Source: Zhengitettix transpicula (lineage: Eukaryota; Arthropoda; Insecta; Orthoptera; Tetrigidae). Taken from it: DNA of 64,000 nucleotides. The DNA lies in the NCBI GenBank assembly GCA_037074705.1, contig CM073591.1:130951032-131015031 (forward strand), in the 5' to 3' direction. Each line of letters begins with the position of its first letter. Positions within the stretch are counted from its first letter, which is position 1. Made by a program: the position numbers and the translations under genes. This document shows positions 35,151-46,617 of this stretch, one piece after another. The notes under the pieces are model-generated. The model ran no database searches. It was not told where the DNA came from and saw nothing but the letters and a program-made list of their open reading frames with translations.

Positions 35151-35999
35151 TATGTTTATAAATTTTTTTTAAAAGACCATGAGAATATTAAAGTAATTGA
35201 ATTGGTCAATGATTAAAAGAAATATTAAATATGTTTAGAATATTGTTATTAATTGATTGATCGTTTTATTAAAATTTGTTTTGTATTCTAATTTTATGTA
35301 CATTCTGCGGACGTTTTGGGAAATGAATGGTCTGAAGCTGTATGACGTCAGAGTGACGAATGTTGAATCTATTCGGAAGTTTTTTCAAACAGCCAAAGCA
35401 GATTTACTGGACTGAACCACGGCGCCAAGATATGGGTACCGTAAAATAAAAGTAAACAATTGAAGGTGGTGAATTCTGTTTTTAAGCGTTATGAATTTAT
35501 GTAAATTGCGAATGCTCCACACCCACGTAAATCTTGAAACTCAAAAGAATGTAACGTGTAATTATATAAAAGAAACTTAAATATTTGTACAATGATGTAA
35601 CGTCCGATGAATTATCCAGGTTAATTATTTAACTGAAGACGGAAAAATTTTGTACGTTTATTTTTTTGTTATAAATAATAGAGTTTGGATTATCCTCGAT
35701 TCAAAATTTATTTTTACTCATGTATTACAGATCGAATGGTCAGTAAATACTTGTATTCACCAATTGCTTGATCGGATGTCATTGTTGAGTAAACAGGGAT
35801 AATACTGTCTCTTTATTGAATTATACTGTCATTGTGTTTTCTCCTTACATGCACGACGTGAATTGCAGCAAGAACTGCTGTTGAAGCCAAAAGGAATAGA
35901 AGATTAGTGTTGTGTTTAATTTACACCTAAAACATACTTAGAGTTAAATTATTTGTATTAATTAATATAACTACAGTTAAGTGTAATTTTACTTTAAGT
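35151..35999. other. AT-rich non-coding stretch
   Basis: Nothing recognised. Confidence 0.4.
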
Positions 36000-36400
36000 T
36001 GTCACTGTTATAAATTCATTAGAGCATTTATGTAATCTTAAGTTAATCTGTTGGTATAATTTTGTATGTATTTTATTAACGTATCCCATTTCCTGTTTGG
36101 AGGACTAATGTGACGATCAAATAAATCTTAAATAAGTTGTGGTGTGCTACAGAGATCAATTTGTGGGCCCTTACTATTTATTTTTCCCATAAACGATGTT
36201 CTATGTTTCAAACTTTCTTTGAAGTAAGTGCTACTATCCGCAGGCAAAATTATAAAAGTCACGACGACTTGAAATAGCTGCAGTACGAGTTTCACAGCTA
36301 ATTAACGCTTAATCTATAAAAAAAAGATTGGTTCACTTTTTTACATTATTCAACTTAACTATGTTAAATAATACATGTGGCAAAATGAACGAGACTCTAC
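36000..36400 (+). pseudogene. LINE-A tail followed by a second LINE-A RT fragment
   Basis: 36080-36130 is a diverged LINE-A terminus (ATCCCATTTCCTG, GGAGGACTAATG, AAATAAATCTT). Immediately after, 36138-36206 reads CGVLQRSICGPLLFIFPIND, the GVPQGSILGPLLF-INDL block of reverse transcriptase. Degraded downstream frames extend to about 36360. Two relics of one family in tandem. Confidence 0.65.
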
Positions 36401-37456
36401 GTGTAAGTATATATCCAATTACTTTCCGAACGCAGCAAGCAATTACGTAGGATACTCCTATTCCCGAACATGTTATGGGGTTGCTAACTGAGTAAACTGC
36501 TCACGAAGTAAAGGTTTATTCCGGTTTAAAAAACTTGTCGGAAAAGATAAGAAGTTCACCTACTTTCATAAATATAGGAAATTTAGCACTGTGAATCTGA
36601 GACCTGTTGGAAATATTAAAATTAGTAAAATGTGAGTAGGACTATCTTATAACCTACGGATAACATAACGAATACGATACCCGGATATTACGCAGTTCAT
36701 GCTCGACTGTATGTCCCGTTAATGGAATAATGTACAAGAAAATATGTCAGTGACACAGATGAGGATGGTCTGCTTGAAGAAATTACTGCCGTGGTTTATT
36801 GGGTTTCTCTTCTGCGCACACAAGTTATCATTTCACAAATAATTACCATATTAGGAAGGAAAGTAATTTGTAGTCGAGTGACAAACTTCTTTGATGTTAC
36901 AGGCAGCTGATGTGGAAATCTTGAGAATTAAAGGTTTCATTCGGAACTTTATTTCAAAGTAAATTTTGATGGAGTTTAGTAATGCCAGACGATGAGAAAC
37001 CTATTTCATTTCGTTATTCGGTACCGTTATGGAACTCTGTCAGTGAAGATAGTTTTTCAATTTCAGTCATCTTATTCTTCTTCAAATGATATATCAAAGA
37101 AGATTTATGAACTTGTATGTCAAATCTGCTCTGAGTTGCCTTGGTTTGTACTTAAAGTACGTGAAAATGTTACTAAATAATCGACAAAACACCTATTCGC
37201 TATCACAAAAAAAAGAGCGGTCAAACCTGAAAGCAACATTATACCATATTATACTATTCGGTATTAAAATAGAACTGCATCTATCAAATACGCTAGTTTT
37301 CAAATTGTTTCTCAATACATATGTTTCCTTGTTCATAACTCAGAGATTTGCATCAGAAGTTCCTGAAAATGTTAAATTTAACATACAAAATATCGGAGTA
37401 TATAACAATGTCTTCAGCTGATAGACAACCGATACCGCTACAGAAGACTGAAGAGG
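36401..37456. other. AT-rich non-coding stretch
   Basis: No feature supported. A 111-codon frame at 37086-37421 shows no domain and is judged incidental. Confidence 0.35.
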
Positions 37457-38009
37457 ACTAAACCATTTTGTTAGGGCAACAGGCTACATGAGGGTTATCC
37501 TCATGGTGGCAACTCGCCAATTAATAGCAGAGGACGGGATTTGAAACGGGGATGCCGAAGGGTAGAGGAAGGTAGCCAAGGGTTAACTAGGGCCCCCGGA
37601 CTATAGTTTAAGGAACCTACCCGGCATTCGCCTGAAAATAATGCAGGGAAAGCCCTAGAAAAACCTGCGTCAGGTAGGTCGGGCATTGGGTACTTGTCCC
37701 ACGCCCTTCCGATAGCGGGAGGAGTTTGCTGTGGGGACACAGCATTCCCTTTTCCGTGCTTCGACCAGTTTAGGAGGCAGCTGGCCGACTGTTCCGATGG
37801 GAACAGCGAACAACTCTTACCGTATGCCCAAGGTCTGTGACCCCGGAACATACACCTCTCAGAACAGGCCGAGATGCCTTGGCTTGTGGGAACCTTAGTT
37901 CAAAAACGGAGAGAGGAAAAGGCATCCCCAAAGATAGCCCCTTCCTGTCTCTCCTACATGGTTCTGCCAGCGAGAGAACATCCCTCGCAGATACGGCACT
38001 AATCCATTT
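37457..38009 (-). mobile_element. Rep500 retroposon copy, full length, target duplication
   Basis: Minus-sense copy, with the 5' hairpin (CTCGCAGA...GCGAGAG) at about 37967-37991. Flanks ACTAAACCATTT (37457-37468) and ACTAATCCATTT (37998-38009) match 11 of 12. The internal hairpin is CTGTTCC-CATC-GGAACAG, the G-C form. The tail is nearly lost (TTTTG). Confidence 0.9.
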
Positions 38010-38012
38010 AAA

Positions 38013-38062
38013 CTCGTCTAAGTTGTAAGTGTTAAAGCTCGTCTAAGTTGTAAGTGTTAAAG
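38013..38062. repeat. Tandem duplication, 25-bp unit x 2
   Basis: CTCGTCTAAGTTGTAAGTGT followed by TAAAG is repeated twice without change, immediately after the Rep500 target duplication. Confidence 0.95.
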
Positions 38063-38238
38063 CAGGCTAGTTTGTGCGAGTGACAAGTGAATTTAACGAA
38101 CAACCCTGAACACTAAATGACGTCATTAGACTAATTTCGGTGTTAGGTAAGTAATCTTATGATATAACAAGGAAACAATTTATGGTTGGTTTGCTAGACC
38201 AGTTTTAATATGCCTTATACATTCGGTGTGTATTAAAT

Positions 38239-38239
<1 letters not shown>

Positions 38240-38272
<33 letters not shown>
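38240..38272. repeat. (TA)n microsatellite
   Basis: Uninterrupted AT dinucleotide run of about 30 bp. Confidence 0.95.
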
Positions 38273-38273
<1 letters not shown>

Positions 38274-39189
38274 TTTTGGCGTCTGTATCTTATCGGTTCA
38301 CTTCGTGTCTAAATGTTGAAAAACAATTCACAAAATCTTTTCAAGGGAGAATTAAAATAATTCTATTTGTTAATAATACATATAAATATATTTTGACTAT
38401 TTAAAAAAGTAATAAATCAGAGAGAGATTGACTGTCTATCAAAATTTTGATATCAAAATTAATATTGTTTTTTAACTGCCACATTTTTTCTTTAATATGT
38501 TATTCTTATCATTTTAATTGTTTTTTCTTGTAGTTTTAAACTTGAGCCTGGTGAGGTCGCAAAATAACGAGATTTTGTTTAATATCTACATTAATAAATG
38601 ATTTTTTCTGACTTAAAATTGGGTGATGTTTATTTATTAAATTCTATTTTATTATGTCGTATATGAGAAAAAAAATTCGTCTGTAGACGACTATGCGCAG
38701 ACTTTAGTCTCACATTGGAGAAAACGTCTCAAGACCAGATCAAAGAATGGCTTTCCACTTAGAACAAAAGACGTCACACGAGTTAGATTTGTCGATGTGT
38801 GTCTTCAGTGTTCCTTATTATTCTAATTCGGCACACCATCCGTGTCCTCCCAATATATACAGACTAAGCATTATTATTAACTATTCTACTAAGTATGAAA
38901 CACAAAGTCAATTTTAAAATAATTCTCCTAGTGTATCTCAATACTAGAAGATAAAATGGTACGTTCTAATGACGTATTCAAATTTGATTGTGTAATAAAA
39001 ATTATTTTCTAAACATAATAAAATATTTTAAATAAAGGGACTTAACTAGAGAAAGTGAAATATGAATAAATATTTTTCAATAATTCTTGGAATAAATATC
39101 GTGATATTGTGGACCTTATGGTGAAAGAAAAATTTTAATAGTCCTGTACAAGATAAAACGTAGTTGTGTTACAAAACAATTAATTCACA
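38273..39189. other. AT-rich non-coding stretch
   Basis: Nothing recognised. Confidence 0.4.
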
Positions 39190-39545
39190 GAAACGGATAA
39201 AGCTCCTTTATAGACGGGAACACAATAACAACCTTGGTCACCGGTAGAAAGAGCAACCAACAACCACAAAACTGGTCCAGTTTCGCCAACTGCAAATTAC
39301 ATCCTGATCTGTTATAAGATAAATTGTAATTCCGATCTCCGAACAAGAGTTGCAATTCAAATCTCCATGAAAATTAGAAAACACCTCATCAGAACTAATA
39401 TTCAAACTCCTAATAATATAAATATGTAAACAACTCCCTCAGTCCAATCAATGTTTCGTGCTTCTCCAAACGACAGTTAATCCGTTAAAAAATATAAACG
39501 GCTCCCTCAGTCAAATACATGTTTCTTCATTACTCTCCAAATGGG
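39190..39545 (-). repeat. Dispersed repeat E, minus copy
   Basis: On the minus strand two diverged units of about 65 bp (AAACATGTATTTGACTGAGGG..., then AAACATTGATTGGACTGAGGG...) are followed by a single-copy part with GTTTTGTGGTTGTTGGTTGC and ACCGGTGACC. The same order occurs on the plus strand at 59890-60350. Family unknown; no coding motif. Confidence 0.6.
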
Positions 39546-40369
39546 GACAAATGAAATTTATTTGTTTGTCGATTACGAGGTAAAAAAAAAGTTAATAAAT
39601 TCATCACCACTGCAATTTTATTTCTGTCTGAGGTCCAAGGTCCTTATAAAAACACGCACTTCCTGTGTTTTGAAGCGTTACAAGCTTCTTCTCGCATCGG
39701 GTAAGCTTCTAATGAAATGTCATTCCTCTACGTATTCTTATTCCTTTACCGGTTTTCTGTTGGTTTATGTTTATTTCACACTGCGTATAACCTTTGTATT
39801 TTCAGAGTAAATTTATTATCACGACATATTGGTTACGATATTCAATTTTCCACAATTATGCTTTCCAATCCCTTGGCACGCTCTCCTGAAAATATGGAAA
39901 TATCAACAAATATCTGCTGAAGTAAATTTTATACTATTTATTTTAATCTTCGAACTTTCTGTTCATTGACCTCCTAAACAATCTGCTACATCCAAGAGAA
40001 GCAGATGCAGTGTCTTTCATTACGTTTCATGTGTTTTCATCTCGTATCCTTGTTGATCAAAATATATGTCACTCTCTCTTTCTCACAGTTCCAACAATCA
40101 TACAGTTCCCCTCGGATTAGACGAAACACCAGTTATATCTGGTTCCGAGAATTCGTTACAATCACACGCCTGATGGATTCTACGTATGATCTCATGATTT
40201 TGTATTTCATCATGCAATAGACGATACTACTTTCCCAAAGCTGTGGTTTCACGTATGCGTTACTTCTAAACCACGAAAGATGGGTAAATTTAAAAATTAT
40301 GAAAATATTGAATATACCGAAAATTGATATGTGGGCTATCATCAATGGTACTGAATGATAAAACTCCTT
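39546..40369. other. AT-rich non-coding stretch
   Basis: Open frames of 60-90 codons at 39541-40220 are unsupported by any motif. Confidence 0.35.
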
Positions 40370-40870
40370 TCAGACACATTCAACATTCACCAAACTGATC
40401 GAAATCTTCAATTCCGCAGTTGATCTATGCACTCGAATGGCACACAGCCTGGACTTGGCGAGGTTTCTTTGTCGCCGAAGCGGCTGCTGCATATTGATGA
40501 GGCCGATTCGTAACGCAGCGCCGAGTCCTGCAAGGGTTCGAGGGCCGTTCATCACACATCTTTAATTTAGAGAATTCCCCTGGCAGCTTTGTGCCAAGTG
40601 ATGGGATCAAGTGGTTCGCAGCTGTAGGACGGCGTCAAGTGGCTCCCTCTCTCCCGTGTGATGACTAACCCGTGTGCAACATGTGGAGGATTAGCGGACC
40701 TGGTCCAGGCTCCTCCCGTGGGACACCAGCTGCCGGAGGTAAGGGTAGAGGGTTGGGGGCGCTGCTGGTGACAGCTTCGTGTCAAAACAGGGCGAGGTCC
40801 CTACTTACACGTGTTTGGCGCTTCCTTCATTACTACGTGCCGTAATTGGCGCAATTAACGAAGTTACGAT
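40370..40870. promoter_or_regulatory. GC-rich island, candidate conserved element
   Basis: About 480 bp of elevated GC with several short frames on one strand and none convincing. It ends in CCGTAATTGGCGCAATTAAC (two homeodomain-type cores), similar in flavour to 8990-9050. Contains TTGGGGGCGCTGCTGGTG and CACGTGTTTGGCG (E box). Function inferred as regulatory; an unrecognised exon cannot be excluded. Confidence 0.35.
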
Positions 40871-40914
40871 TTGGTTTCCTCTATTATATTGTTGAACATG
40901 GTACATACTATTCA

Positions 40915-41100
40915 GATTGAGAAGTAGCCGATGACAGACAAAATTAAGTGATTAAATAAATACCACAAAACTCTTCCCCAATTAAAAATTAAAAATTTAC
41001 GTCTGTTGAAGAAAATTAATAATACAAAAAAATAGCCAAATACAGAAATGATTATATAAATACCACACAACGTTTCTGGTACTCTTGTTCCGTTCATGAG
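40915..41100 (-). repeat. Dispersed repeat F, minus copy
   Basis: Minus strand: GTACCAGAAACGTTGTGTGG, then TATTTATATAATCA and TTTGGCTATTTTTTTGTATT, with a second GTGGTATTTATTTAATCACT farther on. The CAGAAACGTTG start recalls the GAAACGTTG of Penelope-like ends. It faces a plus copy at 41170-41320. Confidence 0.6.
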
Positions 41101-41169
41101 GTGCAGAGAAAACTAAAAAACACAAGAGCATAGCGCAACACAACCGCACAATTCAGTTGACAAAACTGA

Positions 41170-41320
41170 AGAGCTATTGTTTGTTTTAGTTTTCACTGCA
41201 TCTGAAGAACAAGGCTACCAGAAACGTTGTTGGGTACCTATATCATCACTTCTTTTGTCAGCATTTGGCTATTTTTTCCTTATTACTACTCTTCTGTAAT
41301 CCTTGATGCTTTCGTCAGGT
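41170..41320 (+). repeat. Dispersed repeat F, plus copy facing the minus copy
   Basis: GCATCTGAAGAACAAGGCTA, then CCAGAAACGTTGTTGGGTAC, TATATCATCACTT and CATTTGGCTATTTTTTCCTT. Shares its main blocks with 40915-41100 (inverted), 49950-50065, 57875-57990 and 63335-63415 (minus). Confidence 0.6.
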
Positions 41321-42920
41321 GATACAAAATAGCCGCAAGAACGACTCACCACAAAAACCAGGTGACAAACTCAAAAGCGTCCTGGAACATACCTCGTCAG
41401 TTTTTTAAAATAAATAATCTCACGTGTTTATCTGAACAAAACTCAGACCTGTAAGTCTTTAAACAGCAAAAATCACCAGCACCTACAGAAGAATGGTTTC
41501 AAATAGACGCCATTAAAATAAAAATTTTAAATGTAGTTCTCTTGCTTAGAACTAAGCAAACTTGACAATATTTTCAAAAAGAATGGAATTCCGGAAATCT
41601 TATATTAATACAGTGATGGACGACCTAGCCAATGTTTTCAAAACGGATGAAATTCACGAAAATTGCTTCGTAGCGGGAAAAAATTGTATACGCGAAACTT
41701 TCATATATATTTGGAACATAATATAAAATCATAAAAATAATGCCAAGGACAAAAGCAAAACAAACAAAGCATAATCCTAGCATTCTTTCCAACTTTAAAG
41801 ATAAAATTAATTACGATAAAGTAAATATATTACTAAAAGAAAAACAACCAAAAAGGAAATTCCTGGAATAAATGCACAAACAAAAAGAATTTCTTAATCC
41901 TAAAGTGCAGATATTGTACAGCTCTATCTAAAATTTAATTTAATAACATTAGAAATATTTTAAAGTAGATTTACGTTTCTTTTTTAATGAAATAAATTTT
42001 CAAACAAATTTCGGATCGGACCGAAACAAGGAGCAATATTATTATGACATACTCGTCAACCATTTCTTATATCCATTTACGTGGAAAATACAACAATTTA
42101 AGTCCAGTTAAAGTTTCTAGCTTTTTATTATGTTTACATTCGACTATACAGTACGTAAAATTCAAGTATCGAATTTTAAGATGATAAATTATAGTGTAAC
42201 CAAGAGATAAAGATGCTATTTAAATATATTATTGTCCGAAAAATGAATTTAAGGTGTGAGATTGGTTACTAGTGATAAAAAATAATAACGTTATATTTAA
42301 AATTATATTATATATGTTTTTACCTTACCCACAAAGACCTATTCAATTTGTTTTTTGAAGTTAAACTTCTTATATAAGGTATATAAATGAGTGGCACTAT
42401 ATTTTATTTTACGGAAGTGGGAACGTTTATGGGGAAGGTAATTACGGGGGTTATACCAATCACAAACGCTGCATCGTCACAACCTACCTCGTTAATGTCC
42501 GAGTAGCAATCAAAAGTCACTACGTCGTATGCTTGAAGGTATAAATATCAAGTAGTTAATCAACTCTTTCTATATTAGAAAATAAAGCGTTTCCCATAAA
42601 AAGAATTAGTTAAAATCGTCCAAATATAGCAAAACCATCCACACACATTGATTCTTTGTCTTACAATAAGCAAATTATATGAACCATAAGATTCTATTGA
42701 ATAATTATATATGTTTAATGGTGATTGTCCAGAAAAATTATTTATTTTTCATATTCTATATGACGTTTACCTTCTGTCGCCCGTCATTTCTTTAAAACCA
42801 CGTCGAATTTTCAATTCAAAAGGCGCAAAATCCAAATACATTTAGTATAGAAATTATTGTACTCCTCCAAAGCTAATTGTTTAATCAAGTGTTGTTATAA
42901 ATAGAATTATATTGTTATTT
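41321..42920. other. AT-rich non-coding stretch
   Basis: No gene. A mildly GC-richer block at about 42410-42540 has ACCAATCACAAACGCTG and TCGTTAATGTCCGAG, but there is too little to call a regulatory element. Confidence 0.35.
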
Positions 42921-43262
42921 AATTTTTTTAGGGTAACAGGCTACATACGGGTAATCCACAAGGTGGCAACAATAGCATAGGCAGGGATTTGAAAGGGGGA
43001 TACGTAAGGGTAGAGGAAAGTAAACAAGGATTAACTAGGGCCTCGGGCTATATTTTTAGGGTACTACCCGGAATTCGCCTAAAAGTGATGCAGGACCAAT
43101 CCTAAAAAACCTGCATCAGGTAGGCCGGATTTGCGTACTTGTCCCACGCCCTTCCGAAGGTGGAAGAGGGATTTTATGATGGGAAACTGCATTCCCTTCA
43201 CCGTGCCGCGGCCAGTTTAGGAGACAGCTGGCCGACTGTTCCAGTGAACAACTCGTACCGTT
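42921..43262 (-). mobile_element. Rep500 cluster, member 1
   Basis: 5'-truncated copy from a T run at 42922-42929 (tail) to CAACTCGTACCG. The middle hairpin TGATGCAGG / CCTGCATCA is perfect. The CTGTTCC hairpin has lost part of its loop side. Confidence 0.8.
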
Positions 43263-43264
43263 AA

Positions 43265-43432
43265 TTTTTTAAGGTGTAGACAGGGTGTGTATAGGGTAAT
43301 CCACATAGTGGAAACTCCTGTTGTAGCATAGGAAAACTTAGTTCAAAACCCAGAGAGATGTGAAGGCATCCCAAAATATAGCCTCCTCCAGAGAGAAGAT
43401 TCACCTGTGAGAGAATTCTTCGCAGGCTTTCT
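43265..43432 (-). mobile_element. Rep500 cluster, member 2, variant 3' end
   Basis: Short form with a large internal deletion. The 3' end reads (sense) GGATTACCCTATACACACCC, then TGTCTACACCTT, instead of CATGTAGCCTGTTACCCTA. The 5' end has CCTGCGAAGAATTCTCTCAC. Shared variant terminus with 43452-43495 and 57436. Confidence 0.7.
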
Positions 43433-43451
43433 TGTTACCGTTAAGATTTTT

Positions 43452-43496
43452 AATTTTTTTAAAGGTGTAGACAGGCTATGTATAGGGTAATCCGTT
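43452..43496 (-). mobile_element. Rep500 cluster, member 3, 3' stub
   Basis: Only the variant 3' terminus remains: AAGGTGTAGACAGGCTATGT, ATAGGGTAATCC on the plus strand. Confidence 0.65.
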
Positions 43497-43510
43497 CCTT
43501 GTTACCGTTA

Positions 43511-43793
43511 ATTTTTGTTTTAGGGTAACAGGCTACATGAGGGTAATCCACATTGTGGCATCTCCCCTTCAATAGGATAGGAAGGGATTTGAAAGGGTGG
43601 ATGCGGAAGGGTAGAGGAAGGTAGCCAAGAGTTAACTAGGGCCCCCGGGCTATAATTTAAGGATCCTACCCGGGATTTGATGTGGGGAAGCTGCATTGCC
43701 TTCTCCGTGCCTCGACCAGTTTAGGAGGCAGTTGGTCGACTGTTCCAATGGAAACAGCGAACAACTCTTACCGTATGCCCAAGATTCTTCCTC
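43511..43793 (-). mobile_element. Rep500 cluster, member 4
   Basis: Standard 3' end (TAGGGTAACAGGCTACATGA). An internal deletion joins CTACCCGGGATT to TGATGTGGGGAAG and removes the middle hairpin. 5' truncated at CGTATGCCCAAGA. Preceded by the recurring GTTACCGTTAATTTTT flank. Confidence 0.8.
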
Positions 43794-44619
43794 ACTGCTA
43801 TCAATATTCAGAAAATTCAAAATCGTAGGCGAGTATTCAAAGCTGTTGTGAAATGTAATTCTATTTAGAGCCTTCAGTTTGTCTCCCGGAAAATTCTCAG
43901 GTCTCTTGATCGGATTTTTTTTTTCGTATAATACCGACTCAACTTGTCTGAAACTTTATTCAAATTAGATTTTTCTGTATGTTCTTGAAGATATATGGAC
44001 TGAGTCCCTTAATTATTGTTGATATCAAAAAGCTGTCAAATGATTTTTCAAAACCCGTGAATGAAATTCATAACGGTATTCGTTACTGACTCAATACTCT
44101 CTTTTCGTTTGTTTTGAATCAAACATGTTCCCTTGGCAGACTTCATTGCAAAGACCTTTATTTTCTATTTTTAAATGTCTAGTTAAAACGTTATTAACTA
44201 TGAGTAGGTGGTCGTTGTTTAAAAAGCATTTTTCATTACCATGTCATAGTTCTCGAGAATTAAAACTTTAATATTTCTTTGCGTATTAGGAGTATAATTT
44301 TCGATAGAATTATTTATATTTTTAACAGTAATATTTCTTTGTTGTGACAATCACTTAGAATGATTAGTATATAGAAAGTCGTTCTTATGTAAAGCTATTG
44401 CCGATAGATAAAACGTATTTAGAGATGGGTTTATCGACATCTGATGGAACCACGTTACTAAAACCTAAAAATTTATGAATTAGACTTAAGGACTCGCCAG
44501 CATAGGTGCTAATGTCGTAGATTCCAAAATATATTTTAATCAGTCAATATTTGAGATAATATTCAAAGTCGATTTCTTAACGTTTTTATATGTAAAAAAA
44601 ACTTTCATTGGTGAGTGAG
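43794..44619. other. AT-rich non-coding stretch
   Basis: Nothing recognised. Confidence 0.4.
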
Positions 44620-44950
44620 CTTAATAGATGAGCAGTTTTAGCTTGAGAAGCCTGTGAGTTGAGCACTGGCGTGATAAAATGATTCGTGATAAGAGTCGTT
44701 TGGCGTGGAAGCCACCCCCAACCTCGCCGCCGCCATTAATCATTGTCTCGTTGTTATTCTTCGGGATAATGAGAGAGTCATGAAGGTTCATGTCTGTCTG
44801 CCCGGAGAACACCAACATCTCTCCTCTGCGCAGAGAGCGATCGCTCTGTTTGGGCAACATCGCTTCCGGAACCACGAGCACGCCACGCACGCAATCCTCT
44901 ACTTCAGTAATTACAATAATTAGCACTTTGTCCGTTCCTCTTTGTTTCAT
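44620..44950. promoter_or_regulatory. GC-rich island, candidate conserved element
   Basis: Block of raised GC with CTCGCCGCCGCCATTAATCA (homeodomain core beside CCGCC repeats), GCGCAGAGAGCGATCGCTCT (contains the GCGATCGC palindrome) and TTACAATAATTAGCAC. A 109-codon minus-strand frame and a 72-codon plus-strand frame overlap; neither shows a domain. Regulatory role inferred. Confidence 0.35.
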
Positions 44951-46150
44951 TACTTGACTTAGAAAGGCAGTTATAAGTTAGTTTTCGGTATATTAACGAA
45001 AACGCCTCCGTAATTTAATCATTGCATTAGAACGGAGCATCCAGTTTGGTGTACTGCTTACAATGTAGTTTGTTGTCAAAAAGTTTGAAACGTCTAAATA
45101 CATTACAAAGTTTTATTGAAATGATTGATTTGAACAGATTCTTCTTCTTCTATTCTGAGCTGTCTCATCTTATTATATGAAAATACTACAAGAAAATAAA
45201 GCAAATTAATTCATGAATAATATTAATATATTGTAAAGATTTATTTTTATTTGCATTAGTTGTTTAAAATTAATTGGATCGTGTTCTTTAAGTTCAAAAC
45301 AACACATTTATTAACACAAAATTTAAAAAAAACAATTATTATAATTGTTCAAAATTGAGATGTTAATGACAAGTAAAATTCTTGAAGGTTCTAGCTGAGT
45401 TATATGTCAGTAGACATGATAACACTTTTCCATCATGGAGTTAATTGAGGGTGCTGTAAACTCTAATGCAATAAAAACCTCTTGATTCGACCTCACAATT
45501 CATATCAATTAAATTGGCACACTCTTACTTTTACTGTTTTCTGTGTTCGAACCGACGTGTGGCAAGATCTCCACTCTTCAAGAACTCAGGCGTGATATCC
45601 TTATTCTGGAGCTTCACTTCGTACTCTACAATAATTGACGCTCCAATTCTTTTGATTGTCGCTGCCGATTAATACTAGCATTTTTTATTACAAGAATTAA
45701 AATTTAACACTAACGAATAGAACTTATGCAAAATAAAGAGTTTTCAATTATAACCAGAATAAATCGGTGGTTAAATTCTGAATTTCAATATCCTGAAAGA
45801 GTTAATACGTAGATAACAGTTTATAATTACAACACAAGTGTTTGAAAATAACTTCATCTTTGTTTATTTAACAATATTACTCTAAACCAATAATTAAATA
45901 AAATTTGGCTCCATTAAATATATTCTTAGATCGTTGTTTCTATTTTTGTTTATGCTGTACCTTCTATTGTGCTCCACCCACTGTCTTCTTGTTAGGATGC
46001 TCTAAAGAATCACAACTCTCGCAATATTATCTTGAATTTTCTTATTATTACTCTCAGTGTTTCACGTTCCCAATTCTGCGTAATTCTCAATTTCAAAAGG
46101 TTGTCGCGGCTTTCGTTTCATACAATCCACAACATAATATGTATAAATGT
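44951..46150. other. AT-rich non-coding stretch
   Basis: Nothing recognised. Confidence 0.4.
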
Positions 46151-46154
46151 TATA

Positions 46155-46613
46155 TACGAGGAGTGGTCAGATTCTAAGGTTACCAATCCTGTAGTGAAAC
46201 GTGTACATTTTATTTTATACCTCCAATTTTGCCACCGCGTGGAAGTCTCTGCAAGGGCGACATCTTTCTTCACGGCACACATTCCAGAAGAGCACCACGC
46301 TGTGGAAGCAGTTTCGCTGGGACATCATCGACAACCTTCCCTACAGCCCGGTCCTCGCTCCAAGCAACTTTCACCTTTTTCCTCCTAGTAGGTCGAAAAT
46401 TCGCTTCTAACGAGGAGCTGAAACACTTCACAACAACATGGCTGAACACGTAAGAACAGGATTCTTACCAGGAAGGCATATTGTAACTCATCCCACGATA
46501 CGACAAGTGCCTAAACCAATATGGAGACTATGTTGAAAATAACATACTGAGTGTACTATTGGGTGGCTGTATTGGTTCTATGAAATACAATGTACTCGTT
46601 TCATCCCCTCGTA
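46155..46613 (+). mobile_element. mariner deletion derivative
   Basis: About 459 bp between TA dinucleotides (46153-46154 and 46614-46615), with ends TACGAGGAGTGG and, inverted, TACGAGGGGATG. It retains the C-terminal third of a mariner transposase across three frames: FRWDIIDNLPYSPVLAPSNF (the last Asp of the DD34D triad replaced by Asn), then FNEELKHFTTTWLN, and near 46495-46545 RYDKCLNQYGDYVEN. The N-terminal and central parts are gone. Different lineage from the element at 13431. Non-autonomous at best. Confidence 0.8.
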
Positions 46614-46617
46614 TATG

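Noticed and set aside
37086..37421. A 111-codon open frame
   Set aside because: No recognisable domain, AT-driven composition, located between a LINE relic and a Rep500 copy.
42921..43793. CRISPR-like array because of regularly recurring short strings
   Set aside because: The recurring strings separate homologous Rep500 pieces, not unique spacers, and the setting is a eukaryotic genome.
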